Positions 15,762 to 23,123 are shown, counted from the first letter of the stretch. The stretch: DNA of 33,749 bases from Rubrivivax sp. SCN 70-15 (GCA_001725505.1 MEGM01000093.1:1-33749), one strand, 5' to 3'. The notes: a model not told the origin generated them from the letters alone. Translations and numbers: made by a program.

Positions 15762-16964
15762 ATGAGCACGAAACAAGTCCAGGACGCGTACATCGTCGCC
15801 GCCACCCGCACGCCGATCGGCAGGAGCGGCCGCGGATTCTTCCGCAACACCCGCCCCGACGACCTGCTCGTCGCCGCGGTGCGCCACGCGCTGGCCCAGG
15901 TGCCGACGCTGGACCCGAAGGCGATCGAGGACGCGATCGTCGGCTGCAGCTTCCCCGAGGGCGAGCAGGGCATGAACATGGCGCGAGTCGCGATGGTCCT
16001 CGCCGGCCTGCCGCACTCGGTGGCCGGCGTCACCGTGAACCGCTTTTGCGCGAGCGGCCTGACCGCGCTGGCGATGGCGGCCGACCGCATCCGCGTCGGC
16101 GAGGCCGACGTGATGATCGCCGGCGGCGCCGAGAGCATGAGCCTGGTGCCGATGGGCGGCAACAAGCCGAGCTTCAACCCCGAGGTCTTCGCCAAGGACG
16201 AGAACGTCGGCATCGCCTACGGCATGGGCCTCACTGCCGAGAAGGTCGCGGCGCAGTGGAAGGTCAGCCGCGAGGCGCAGGACGCGTTCGCGCTGCAGTC
16301 GCACCAGCGTGCGCTGAAGGCGCAGGCCGCGGGCGAGTTCAGCGACGAGACGACGCCCGTCACCGTGGTCGACCGTTTCCCCGACCTTGCCACCGGCGAG
16401 GCGGCGACGAAGACGCGCACCGTGACGCTGGACGAAGGCGCGCGCCCGGACACCAGCCTCGAAGGCCTGGCGCGGCTCAAGCCTGTCTTTGCGGCCAAAG
16501 GCAGCGTCACCGCCGGCAACAGCAGCCAGACCAGCGACGGCGCCGGCGCGCTGATCCTGGCCAGCGAGAAGGCCGTCAAGACCTTCGGCCTGACGCCGCT
16601 GGCGCGCTTCGTCAGCTTTGCGGTGCGTGGCGTGGCGCCCGAGATCATGGGCATCGGCCCGATCGAGGCCATCCCGGCCGCGCTGCGTTACGCCGGGCTG
16701 AAGCTCGACGACCTGGGCTGGATCGAGCTCAACGAGGCCTTCGCCGCGCAGTCGCTGGCGGTCATCGACACCCTCGGCCTCGATCCGGCGAAGGTCAATC
16801 CGATCGGCGGCGCGATCGCGCTCGGCCACCCGCTCGGCGCCACCGGCGCGATCCGCGCCGCGACCGTGGTCCACGCGCTGCGCCGCCACCGGCTGAAGTA
16901 CGGCATGGTCACGATGTGCGTGGGCATGGGGCAGGGCGCCGCCGGCATCATCGAACGCGTATGA
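15762..16964 (+). CDS. fadA: Acetyl-CoA C-acyltransferase (thiolase)
   Basis: This encodes 400 residues, the normal length for a degradative thiolase, which catalyses the thiolytic cleavage that ends each beta-oxidation cycle. The acylated cysteine is Cys96 in VNRFCASGL. NEAFAAQSLAV provides the conserved Asn-Glu segment, His356 lies in GGAIALGHPLGATG, and Cys386, the general base, in TMCVGMGQGAAG. All catalytic residues are present. The start has GGAG about 7 nt upstream. It follows the fadB-like gene after a 102-nt gap occupied by a repeat, and the crotonase gene begins 10 nt downstream, so the genes form one functional set. The symbol reflects function; sequence alone does not separate it from other acetyl-CoA acyltransferases. 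Confidence 0.95.
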   Translation: MSTKQVQDAYIVAATRTPIGRSGRGFFRNTRPDDLLVAAVRHALAQVPTLDPKAIEDAIVGCSFPEGEQGMNMARVAMVLAGLPHSVAGVTVNRFCASGLTALAMAADRIRVGEADVMIAGGAESMSLVPMGGNKPSFNPEVFAKDENVGIAYGMGLTAEKVAAQWKVSREAQDAFALQSHQRALKAQAAGEFSDETTPVTVVDRFPDLATGEAATKTRTVTLDEGARPDTSLEGLARLKPVFAAKGSVTAGNSSQTSDGAGALILASEKAVKTFGLTPLARFVSFAVRGVAPEIMGIGPIEAIPAALRYAGLKLDDLGWIELNEAFAAQSLAVIDTLGLDPAKVNPIGGAIALGHPLGATGAIRAATVVHALRRHRLKYGMVTMCVGMGQGAAGIIERV

Positions 16965-16974
16965 AGGAGTCGCG

Positions 16975-17748
16975 ATGAGCATCAAGACCGCAGTCCTGAA
17001 CGGCGTCGCGACGATCGAGATCGCGCGCCCGGAGAAGAAGAACGCGCTCACCGTCGCGATGTACCAGGCGATGGCCGACGCGCTGGTCGCCGCGACCGCC
17101 GATGCCGCGGTGCGCGCGGTGCTGATCACCGGCCAGCCCGGCATCTTCACCTCGGGCAACGACATCGAGGACTTCATGTCCCGCCCGCCCGGCCAGGGCA
17201 GCGACGCGGCGGACTCGCCGGTGTTCCGCTTCATGCGCGCGCTGCTCGACTGCGACAAGCCGGTCGTCGCGGCCGTCACCGGCGCGGCCATCGGCATCGG
17301 CACGACGATGCTGCTGCACTGCGACTTCGTCTACGTTTCCGACGAGGCGCGCCTGGCGATGCCCTTTGTCAGCCTGGGCCTCGTGCCCGAATTCGCGTCC
17401 AGCCTGCTCGTGCCGCAGCTGATGGGGCACGCGCGCGCGGCCGAGAAGCTGCTGCTCGGCGACCCGTTCACGCCCGAGCAGGCGGTCGAGTTCGGCCTCG
17501 CCAACGCGGTGCTGCCGGCGGGCGAGGTGGTGAACCACGCGCGTCGCGTCGCCGAGCGTTTCAACGCGCTGCCGCCGGGCGCGGTGCGCGAAGCCAAGCA
17601 GCTGCTGCGTGCGCCGCAGCGCGACGCGGTGCTGAACACGATCCGCACCGAAGGCGAGCGCTTCGCGGCGCGCCTGCGCAGCCCCGAGGCGATGGAGGCC
17701 TTCCAGGCCTTCTTCCAGAAGCGCAAGCCGGACTTCTCGAAGTTCTGA
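16975..17748 (+). CDS. Crotonase-family protein, possibly an enoyl-CoA isomerase
   Basis: This encodes 257 residues of the enoyl-CoA hydratase/isomerase fold. The oxyanion-hole segments are FTSGNDIEDF (about 58-67) and GAAIGIGTTM (103-112). In the active-site loop MPFVSLGLVPEFASS the position that holds the first catalytic Glu of classical hydratases appears to be Phe131. Glu139 sits where the isomerase PECI has its catalytic Glu (PEG-x-SS). That pattern suggests delta3,delta2-enoyl-CoA isomerase activity, needed for unsaturated fatty acids, rather than hydratase activity, and the adjacent FadN-type protein already supplies hydratase. The ATG has AAGGAG upstream and begins 10 nt after the thiolase. 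The residue argument is an alignment by eye and needs confirmation. Confidence 0.9.
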   Translation: MSIKTAVLNGVATIEIARPEKKNALTVAMYQAMADALVAATADAAVRAVLITGQPGIFTSGNDIEDFMSRPPGQGSDAADSPVFRFMRALLDCDKPVVAAVTGAAIGIGTTMLLHCDFVYVSDEARLAMPFVSLGLVPEFASSLLVPQLMGHARAAEKLLLGDPFTPEQAVEFGLANAVLPAGEVVNHARRVAERFNALPPGAVREAKQLLRAPQRDAVLNTIRTEGERFAARLRSPEAMEAFQAFFQKRKPDFSKF

Positions 17749-18312
17749 TGGGCCGCCCCGGCGCGCACCTCATGGCTCGCCGCGACCTGCGTCCCGTGGC
17801 TGCTGTCGGCCCCTGGCGGCCGTTCGCGCCGCGTGCGGGCCTGGGCGACGTTCAGCGTGAGCCGGCAGCCCGGCGGTGCGTTCTCCGGTCCACGCTCGCG
17901 GGCGACCGGCTGCTGTCCCCTGCCGTGACCTCGTCAACGCCTTCTTCACTTGCCAGCGGGAGACGCGACCGCGAATGGCCCCTGCGCCCGCACCCCCGGG
18001 CCACCGTCTCCTGCCACCGCCGCGGCGTGCATCCGGAGTCGCAGGGCGGTGGTGGTACCCGCGGGCGCAGGGACCATTCGCGGTCGCCACGACGCGAGCA
18101 CGAAGAAGGCGGTGTTGAAGCCACCGCCAGTCGAATGCCGTGGCAGTGCCCCGCGAGCGAGGCCCGGAGAACGCGGGTGCCGCCGGCGACCTGCCGCAGC
18201 GGCGCCCGCACGCGCGAGCCACGCATGTCCGCAACGGGGCGCCTGCTGTCGCTTGCAGGGGCCGGGCGTCGCTCCATATCGGGGCCCGGAGCGGGATGCA
18301 GGAGCCATTGAA
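17749..18312. other. Gene-free region containing a large palindrome
   Basis: These 564 nt between the crotonase and the SGNH hydrolase hold no convincing gene. Open frames exist on both strands, but they are Arg/Pro/Ser-rich, and the plus and minus frames read similar peptides (both include DREW-LRP) because the DNA is an inverted repeat. The ribosome-binding site for the SGNH gene (AGGAG, 18300-18304) is at the downstream end. Confidence 0.75.
17831..18213. repeat. Large imperfect palindrome of about 380 bp
   Basis: Three nested arm pairs share a centre near 18022-18026. The inner arms 17965-17991 and 18061-18087 match at 26 of 27 positions (left arm begins GCGACCGCGAATGG). The outer arms 17878-17902 and 18150-18174 match at 23 of 25 (left arm begins GCGTTCTCCGG). 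GCGTGCGGGC at 17831-17840 pairs with GCCCGCACGC at 18204-18213. The sequence between arms is partly complementary as well (for example CTTCTTC with GAAGAAG). This is far beyond a terminator. It could be a non-autonomous mobile element or a structured RNA. No terminal target duplication was identified. Confidence 0.8.
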
Positions 18313-19074
18313 ATGTCGCTGACGGCCAAGCTCCTGCTGAGCCCGCTGCTCGTCGCGCAGGCCTTGCACACGCGCCGGAAGCTGCCGCGGCTGCCCGAGG
18401 CCGAGGGCGAGCGTCGTGGCATGGTCGGCGAAGGCGTGCCGCTGCGCCTGCTGATCGCGGGCGACTCTTCGGCCGCCGGCGTCGGCGTCGTCAGCCAGCG
18501 CGACGCCCTGGCCGGGCAGCTGTCGGCGCGGCTCGCCGAGGCCTGCGTGGCGCGCGTGCATTGGCGCCTGGTCGCGCAGAGCGGGCTGACCACGGCGCAG
18601 ACGCTGCACCTGCTGCAGCGCGAGGTGTCGGGGCACGACACGCAGCGCGACGGGCCCCGGCACTTCGACATCGCCGTCGTCGTCACCGGCGTCAACGACG
18701 TCGTCGATCAGGTGCCCTCGCACCGCGCCGTCGGTGCGCGCGAGGCGCTCGCGAACTGGCTGCGCAATGCCCACGGCGTGCACCACGTCGTTTTCGCGCC
18801 GCTGCCGCCGGTGCACGAATTCCCCGGGCTGCCGCAGCCGCTGCGCTGGGTGGCGGGCAGCGACGCGCGCCGCCACGACGCCGCGATGGCGCGCTGGGCG
18901 GCCACGCGTGGCGACGTCTCGCGCGTCGAGATGGAAGTGCAGCTCAACCGGGGCGTGATGGCCAGCGACGGATTCCACCCCGGCGAGCCGGTCTACCGGC
19001 AGTGCGCCGGGGCCATCGCGCACCACATCGCCACCCGCGTGTGGCCTCACGTTCCCAAGGAGACCGCGTCATGA
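18313..19074 (+). CDS. SGNH/GDSL-family hydrolase
   Basis: This encodes 253 residues of the SGNH hydrolase fold, a serine esterase or lipase family. Ser52 lies in the block-I motif LLIAGDSSAAG. The Gly and Asn of the oxyanion hole fit LVAQSGLTTAQT and VTGVNDVVDQ, and the catalytic Asp/His pair is in ASDGFHPGEPVYRQ near the C-terminus. The N-terminus (LTAKLLLSPLLVAQALH) is hydrophobic and may be a membrane anchor. I chose the ATG at 18313 because AGGAG is 8 nt upstream. Its stop overlaps the start of the SDR gene (ATGA), so the two are coupled. Activity on an acyl ester linked to the neighbouring fatty-acid pathway is plausible but unproven. Confidence 0.92.
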   Translation: MSLTAKLLLSPLLVAQALHTRRKLPRLPEAEGERRGMVGEGVPLRLLIAGDSSAAGVGVVSQRDALAGQLSARLAEACVARVHWRLVAQSGLTTAQTLHLLQREVSGHDTQRDGPRHFDIAVVVTGVNDVVDQVPSHRAVGAREALANWLRNAHGVHHVVFAPLPPVHEFPGLPQPLRWVAGSDARRHDAAMARWAATRGDVSRVEMEVQLNRGVMASDGFHPGEPVYRQCAGAIAHHIATRVWPHVPKETAS

Positions 19075-19907
19075 CCCGCAGCCTGCAAGGCAAGACCCTC
19101 GTCGTCACCGGCGCCAGCCGCGGCATCGGCCTGGCGATCGCGAAACGCGCCGCCGCCGACGGTGCCAACCTGGTGCTGCTGGCCAAGACCACCGAGCCGA
19201 ATCCGAAGCTGCCGGGCACGCTGTACAGCGCGGCGGCCGAGGTCGAGGCCGCCGGCGGCCAGGCACTGCCGGTGCCCACCGACATACGCGACGAGGCCGC
19301 GGTCGCCGCCGCGGTGCAGGCCGCGGTGGCTCGCTTCGGCGGCATCGACATCCTGGTGAACAACGCGAGCGCGATCAGCCTGACGCCGACGCCGGCAACG
19401 CCGATGAAGCGCTTCGACCTGATGTTCGGCGTCAACGTGCGCGGCACCTACTGCTGCACCCAGGCCTGCCTGCCCGAGCTGATCAAGAGCGCGCAGGCGG
19501 GCCGCAACCCGCACGTGCTGAACATGAGCCCGCCGCTGTCGATGCGCGAGCACTGGTTCAAGGGCCACGTCGCCTACACGATGGCCAAGTACGGCATGAG
19601 CGAGTGCACGCTCGGCCACGCCGGCGAGTTCCGCCCGCACGGCATCGCGGTGAACAGCCTGTGGCCGCGCACCGCGATCGCCACCGCCGCGCTGCAGATG
19701 ATCCCCGGCGTCGACCTGAAGCTGTGCCGCAAGCCCGAGATCCTGGCCGACGCCGCGTGGTGGATCCTGACCAGCGACGCGAAGGCCACGACCGGCAGGT
19801 TCTTCATCGACGACGAACTGCTCGCCCACCACGGCATCCACGACCTGGACCAGTACGCGGTGACGCCGGGGACGACGAAGTTCATCCCCGACTTCTTCGT
19901 CGATTAG
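19071..19907 (+). CDS. Short-chain dehydrogenase/reductase (HSDL2-like)
   Basis: This encodes 278 residues of an NAD(P)-dependent oxidoreductase. The cofactor motif TGASRGIG is at residues 13-20, NNAS is the structural motif, and the catalytic residues are Ser153 (NMSPP) and Tyr169/Lys173 (AYTMAKYG). The long insertion after the first helix (LAKTTEPNPKLPGTLYSAAA) and the C-terminal FFIDDELLA segment are typical of the branch related to hydroxysteroid dehydrogenase-like 2, which acts on lipids. The start overlaps the SGNH hydrolase stop (ATGA) and has AAGGAGA upstream. It is the last gene of the plus-strand lipid cluster and converges with the glutaredoxin-like gene, with a 12-nt gap. Confidence 0.94.
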   Translation: MTRSLQGKTLVVTGASRGIGLAIAKRAAADGANLVLLAKTTEPNPKLPGTLYSAAAEVEAAGGQALPVPTDIRDEAAVAAAVQAAVARFGGIDILVNNASAISLTPTPATPMKRFDLMFGVNVRGTYCCTQACLPELIKSAQAGRNPHVLNMSPPLSMREHWFKGHVAYTMAKYGMSECTLGHAGEFRPHGIAVNSLWPRTAIATAALQMIPGVDLKLCRKPEILADAAWWILTSDAKATTGRFFIDDELLAHHGIHDLDQYAVTPGTTKFIPDFFVD

Positions 19908-19919
19908 GACCTGTTCACG

Positions 19920-20264
19920 CTACTCGAGCCGTGCGAAGAACGAGTCGTAGGCCAGCTCGCTGTAGCCGCGCAGCTGCTCGCCCTTGAACACGAGCAGTGG
20001 CACGCCACCGCCGCCGGCCGCGGCATAGGCGGCCTTGCCTTCCGGCGAGTCGATGTCCACGTCCTTGTACTTCACCCTCACGCGCGCCAGATAGGCGCGG
20101 GCCTGCCGGCAGTAGGCGCACCACGACGCGCTGAAGAGAACGACCTCGGTCGACGGTGCCGCGGCCGGGCGAACGAGCTGGGCCTGGGCGTCGGTCGGCG
20201 CGCGCGGCGTCTGGGCCGTGGCCGTGGTGGCCGCCAGCAGCAGGATCCATGGCAGTGGTTTCAT
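19920..20264 (-). CDS. Secreted glutaredoxin-like thioredoxin-fold protein
   Basis: This encodes 114 residues. The N-terminus MKPLPWILLLAATTATAQ is a signal peptide, so the mature protein should be periplasmic. A glutaredoxin-like domain follows, with VVLFSASWCAYCRQARAYL containing the redox pair Cys49 and Cys52, the segment VDIDSPEGKAAY, and the cis-proline loop GGGVPLLVFKG. This combination suggests a periplasmic disulfide exchange protein, though glutaredoxins are normally cytoplasmic. The start at 20264 is chosen for the signal peptide; the frame is open upstream to 20345 and no strong Shine-Dalgarno is visible. It converges with the SDR gene. Confidence 0.88.
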   Translation of the reverse strand: MKPLPWILLLAATTATAQTPRAPTDAQAQLVRPAAAPSTEVVLFSASWCAYCRQARAYLARVRVKYKDVDIDSPEGKAAYAAAGGGGVPLLVFKGEQLRGYSELAYDSFFARLE

Positions 20265-20362
20265 CGCGTGGACATCGCTCTGGGTGGGTTGCGTGAGGCT
20301 CGAGGTGGCGCAAGGCCGGCCTGCCGAAGGCCGGCCCGGTGCCATTTTGAGGCAGGCGTGCG

Positions 20363-20470
20363 TCAGGACAGGAGCCCGGGGTTGAGCCGCCAGACGGCGA
20401 ACGTCAATCCGAACCAGCCGACGAGGCCGGCCGCCTGGCGCGATATCGACGTTGGTACGGAGCGGTTCAC
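20363..20470 (-). pseudogene. Possible remnant of tspO (first about 25 codons only)
   Basis: A 35-codon frame starts with a GTG that overlaps the stop of the upstream gene (GTGA) and reads TSISRQAAGLVGWFGLTFAV before ending in WRLNPGLLS. The segment RQAAGLVGWFGLTFA resembles the opening of bacterial TspO/tryptophan-rich sensory proteins, which in relatives begin with a similar RQAxGLxGW stretch followed by five helices. Those helices are missing here: a stop comes after 35 residues and no continuation is found in other frames. It may be a tspO truncated by deletion, or a small single-helix protein. The resemblance is short and from memory, so the call is tentative. Confidence 0.3.
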
Positions 20471-21180
20471 CGGCGGCCTGGCTCCGAGCGGGCGGGCGCC
20501 ACGGCGCCGACTTCGGCGCTGGCCAGTGCGTAGCTCGTGCGGTAGATCGCGCTCGTCACGTCGCGCGCGCCGCGCATCGACGGCAGGCCCTGGGCGCACA
20601 GCCGTTGCGTCCAGTCTGCAACGGCACCGTCGTCGTAGCCGGTGACGATGATTGCCGAGTCGAGGCCGCGGTCGGCGCCGCGGATGCGCTGCTCGTGGGT
20701 CATCGCAGCGGGGCGTGCGCCGCGCAACAGATGCGCGCTGCCCAGGCCGGGCGATCCCGGAACGGCCGGAAGGGTCTCTTCCAGCAGCGCGCGCAGCAGG
20801 CTCGCAGCGCTGGCGTCGTCGGGGCTGAAGCGGATCAAGGCGGCGGTGCCGCCCTGGCCGCAGCCGAAGCTGCCGAGGACCGAGCACAAGCCCCGGCTCA
20901 TGCCGCGGTAGAACGGCATGACGCGCTGGGTCCAGGGCGTCGGATCGTTCAGCCTCGCGAGATAGGCCTCGGACGAGAGCGTCTCGAGATCCTGGACCTC
21001 GTAGACGACCATGTATCGCGGCGTACCTGCCGTGGCAACCCACCTCGTGCCGCGGAGGAACCCGGGGATCGACAGCCGTTCGGGGAGATGTTCGTGCGTG
21101 TGCCACCGATCGTGTTCGTCGATCGCCTCGGGGGCGACATCGAACGACAACAGCATGGCCGCGGAGCCGAGCAGGGGCAT
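20467..21180 (-). CDS. NIPSNAP/EthD-like (dimeric alpha-beta barrel) protein
   Basis: This encodes 237 residues. The opening MLLSFDVAPEAIDEHDRWH followed by THEHLPERLSIPGFLRG, and the strand RYMVVYEVQD, are typical of ferredoxin-like proteins in the NIPSNAP/EthD group, whose first helix carries a WHxxEH motif. A second weaker repeat of the fold may occupy the C-terminal half. There is no signal peptide or membrane segment. The start is taken at 21180; Met9 (21156) is an alternative. It lies 17 nt downstream of the cupin gene on the same strand, so the two probably form an operon acting on a small organic substrate, perhaps in detoxification. The substrate cannot be read from the sequence. Confidence 0.8.
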   Translation of the reverse strand: MPLLGSAAMLLSFDVAPEAIDEHDRWHTHEHLPERLSIPGFLRGTRWVATAGTPRYMVVYEVQDLETLSSEAYLARLNDPTPWTQRVMPFYRGMSRGLCSVLGSFGCGQGGTAALIRFSPDDASAASLLRALLEETLPAVPGSPGLGSAHLLRGARPAAMTHEQRIRGADRGLDSAIIVTGYDDGAVADWTQRLCAQGLPSMRGARDVTSAIYRTSYALASAEVGAVAPARSEPGRR

Positions 21181-21197
21181 GAGGGTCCGGTGAAGGG

Positions 21198-21629
21198 TCA
21201 GGCGTCGGTCGGCGCCGGGCCGGCGTCCGGCTGAAACGGAACGACCTTGTCCTGCTCTGCGGGGTCGTTGCGGGCAATGACGGCGCGCGCAGCAAGGGTC
21301 GGACTCAGGTTCTGCGCTTCGTGAGGCACACCGGGCGGAACGAAGAGAAACTCGCCGGCCTCCGAGACCGTCTCGTGTTCGAGGTTCGGACCCCAGCGCG
21401 TGAGGACCCTGCCTTCAAGCACATAGATCCCGGTTTCGTGGCCGACGTGAACGTGGGGCTCGGCCTTGGCGCCCGGCGGGATGAGCACCAGATGCATGGA
21501 CAGGCCCCGGGAACCGACGGTCGCGCCCGAGATGCCGACGAAGTAGGGCAGGCGCTGGAGCGACAGGACCTCCCGCTCGGGGCGGACCGCGACGACGCGA
21601 TTCAGCGGCGACGAGTCATCGTCAGGCAT
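21198..21629 (-). CDS. Single-domain cupin protein
   Basis: This encodes 143 residues with one cupin barrel. Motif 1 is HVHVGHETGIYVLEGRV, which supplies two His and a Glu for metal binding. Motif 2 is GEFLFVPPGVPHEAQNLS, with the third His. The cytoplasmic N-terminus has no signal peptide. The start ATG at 21629 has no clear Shine-Dalgarno. The neighbouring NIPSNAP-like gene follows after 17 nt. Small cupins of this type act as dioxygenases, isomerases or sensors for small ligands, and no finer assignment is possible. It lies 72 nt downstream of the brnA gene in the same direction. Confidence 0.88.
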   Translation of the reverse strand: MPDDDSSPLNRVVAVRPEREVLSLQRLPYFVGISGATVGSRGLSMHLVLIPPGAKAEPHVHVGHETGIYVLEGRVLTRWGPNLEHETVSEAGEFLFVPPGVPHEAQNLSPTLAARAVIARNDPAEQDKVVPFQPDAGPAPTDA

Positions 21630-21701
21630 GGGTTTTGGGGCCGTGCGGGCGGGCGTTCGTTGTGGGGCAGGTCAGCGTCGCGGGTCAGCTCGGGCGAGAG
21701 G

Positions 21702-21995
21702 TCAAGTTTCGCTCTTGGCGCGTCGAACCGGGGTCTTGGCGAGGCGCTCCGCCATGCGGGTTTGCCAGCCCGGCCCGGTGGCGCGCCAACGGGCGACCAC
21801 TTCGGCCGGCAGCCGCAGACTGATGAGTTGACGCGGATTCGCGGAGCGCGGTCGACCCCCGCGCTTGACGACAGCTCGGGCGAGCATTTCGTCAGTGAGT
21901 TCGGGGAGTTCCTTGTACTCGGCTGGCTTGACGACGTGCGCATCCACGCGGGCCAAGTCAGAGCCCAAGGTACGGCGCGAGGCGGGTTTGCTCAC
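21702..21995 (-). CDS. brnA: BrnA-family antitoxin
   Basis: This encodes 97 residues beginning at the GTG at 21995, with AAAGG about 9 nt upstream. The N-terminal half is acidic and probably disordered (HVVKPAEYKELPELTDEMLA), and is where BrnA binds its toxin. The C-terminal half is a ribbon-helix-helix DNA-binding domain with RGGRPRSANPRQLISLRLP as the strand and EVVARWRATGPGWQTRMAER as the helices. BrnA neutralises the BrnT ribonuclease and represses the operon through this domain. The gene overlaps brnT by 38 nt. I rejected the longer frame to 22109 because it only reads brnT in another frame. Confidence 0.9.
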   Translation of the reverse strand: MSKPASRRTLGSDLARVDAHVVKPAEYKELPELTDEMLARAVVKRGGRPRSANPRQLISLRLPAEVVARWRATGPGWQTRMAERLAKTPVRRAKSET

Positions 21996-22233
21996 GATCG
22001 TTGGCCTTTCGCATGCTGAAGATGTGGCGCACCGAGCCACGCGGGGTGTAGCCGACCACGACGAGCCTGCCGGCGAGCAGGCCGAAGCACAGGATTCGGC
22101 GTTCACCATAGTTCTTGCGCGTGTCCTCGACCTCGACCGTCAGCCCCTGAAAGACCTCAACGGCGTCTTCGAAGTCCAGCCCACGCTCGGCAAGTGTCTT
22201 GTCGCGTTTGGCCGGATCGTAGGCGATGCGCAC
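21958..22233 (-). CDS. brnT: BrnT-family ribonuclease toxin
   Basis: This encodes 91 residues, the usual BrnT size. The start is GTG at 22233 and gives MRIAYDPAKRDKTLAERGLD followed by FEDAVEVF, the family's opening. ILCFGLLAGRLVVVGYTPRG and VRHIFSMRKANDREQ supply the RelE-like beta sheet and the catalytic Arg/Lys/Glu residues expected of an mRNA-cutting toxin. No Shine-Dalgarno precedes the start; the -10 box TACAAT ends 5 nt before it, so the transcript may be leaderless. brnA follows with a 38-nt overlap. Toxin-first order is standard for brnTA. Confidence 0.93.
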   Translation of the reverse strand: MRIAYDPAKRDKTLAERGLDFEDAVEVFQGLTVEVEDTRKNYGERRILCFGLLAGRLVVVGYTPRGSVRHIFSMRKANDREQTRLAPYLGL

Positions 22234-22235
22234 GG

Positions 22236-22268
22236 GTTATTGTAGCTACGATAACCAGCGCGGGCCAA
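22236..22268 (-). promoter_or_regulatory. brnTA promoter and palindromic operator
   Basis: GTTATTGTAGCTACGATAAC (22236-22255) is a 20-bp palindrome with a single mismatched pair. On the minus strand it contains the -10 box TACAAT (22244-22239). TTGGCC (22268-22263) is a fair -35, with 18 nt between the boxes. A repressor bound to the palindrome would cover the -10, which fits the known autorepression of brnTA by BrnA. Confidence 0.8.
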
Positions 22269-22700
22269 TGGGTCTGCGACGCCGAGGCCATACGCGTGCG
22301 GGGGCGGTGAAGCCAGAGTTCGAGCGTCGCTTGCCATAGTGCGTCGGATCGAGCGAATACGAAGGGTTTAGACAGCTTGTTGTCGCGACATGCTGAGCCA
22401 CACATGCCAGCCAACGGTCAAAGCAAACTATCGCCAAGTTCGAGCCACTCAGGCTGTGGAGTACGCGTAGGTCGTTCGCTCACGACGCATGACTTGATAT
22501 AGACGACAACCTTACGCCGCTTTGCGCGACGCTTGTCGTCCAACCCGGGGGCCAGAAGCGGCTGCAAGTCTTTGTCTCATCGGCACTTCTTCCCTGCTTG
22601 ACGGGATGTCCATCCGGTACTGACTTTCCTGCCGAAGGTGTCGCTCGCGGCAGCCCGGTCCTGCGCGGCGATGCGGCGCCGTCCGTCGCCCCGCCCCGCC
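22269..22700. other. Gene-free, less GC-rich segment
   Basis: These 432 nt between brnT and the thioesterase gene contain no gene I can support. The base composition is visibly less GC-rich than the rest of the window, in keeping with acquired or decaying DNA next to a toxin-antitoxin pair. One inverted repeat, GACGACAA (22502-22509) with TTGTCGTC (22533-22540), is present. No integrase gene or convincing attachment site was found. Confidence 0.6.
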
Positions 22701-23123
22701 TCAGCGCTGCAGCGGCCGCGGCACGCCCTGGGCGTCGATCGCGACATAGGTCAGCGTCGCCTCGGTGACCTTCACCACCTGCGGCTGCTCGGGGTTGCGC
22801 TCGGCATAGACCTCGACCTCGACGGTCACCGAGGTGTTGCCCACGCGCGTGACGCGGGCGTAGAAGCTGAGCAGGTCGCCGACCGAGACCGGCTGCTTGA
22901 ACAGGAACTGGTTCACCGCGACGGTGGCGATGCGTCCGCGCGCGATGCGCGCCGGCAGCACCGCGCCGGCGAGGTCGACCTGGGCCATGATCCAGCCGCC
23001 GAAGATGTCGCCATTGGCGTTCGCGTCCGCCGGCATCGGCATCACGCGCAGCACCAGTTCGCGCCCGCCGGACAGCGCGTTCGGGCCGCCCAGGGGCTGG
23101 AAGCGCGGGTCGGGTTCGGTCAT
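22701..23123 (-). CDS. Acyl-CoA thioesterase (YciA-like hotdog fold)
   Basis: This encodes 140 residues with one hotdog domain. The catalytic segment NANGDIFGGWIMAQVDLAGA has the Asn-x-x-Gly-Asp-x-x-Gly-Gly pattern of YciA-type thioesterases, whose Asp/Gly region hydrolyses acyl-CoA. VTRVGNTSVTVEVEVYAE is the second family motif. The enzyme should be cytoplasmic and hexameric, releasing free acids from CoA. I chose the ATG at 23123; 23132 is also possible because neither has a clear Shine-Dalgarno. It is divergent from the Atm1-type exporter, with only about 35 nt separating the two starts. Confidence 0.93.
   Translation of the reverse strand: MTEPDPRFQPLGGPNALSGGRELVLRVMPMPADANANGDIFGGWIMAQVDLAGAVLPARIARGRIATVAVNQFLFKQPVSVGDLLSFYARVTRVGNTSVTVEVEVYAERNPEQPQVVKVTEATLTYVAIDAQGVPRPLQR

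Noticed and set aside
17748-18311. A 187-codon plus-strand frame and a 141-codon minus-strand frame in the palindrome
   Set aside because: They read similar peptides because the DNA is an inverted repeat, have no ribosome-binding site and look like low-complexity Arg/Pro/Ser sequence.
22246-22437. A 63-codon minus-strand frame upstream of brnT
   Set aside because: It has no ribosome-binding site and no recognisable domain, so it is not reported as a gene.
22502-22540. Inverted repeat GACGACAA/TTGTCGTC considered as an integron attC or recombinase site
   Set aside because: It lacks the attC core patterns, and no integrase gene or gene cassette is nearby.
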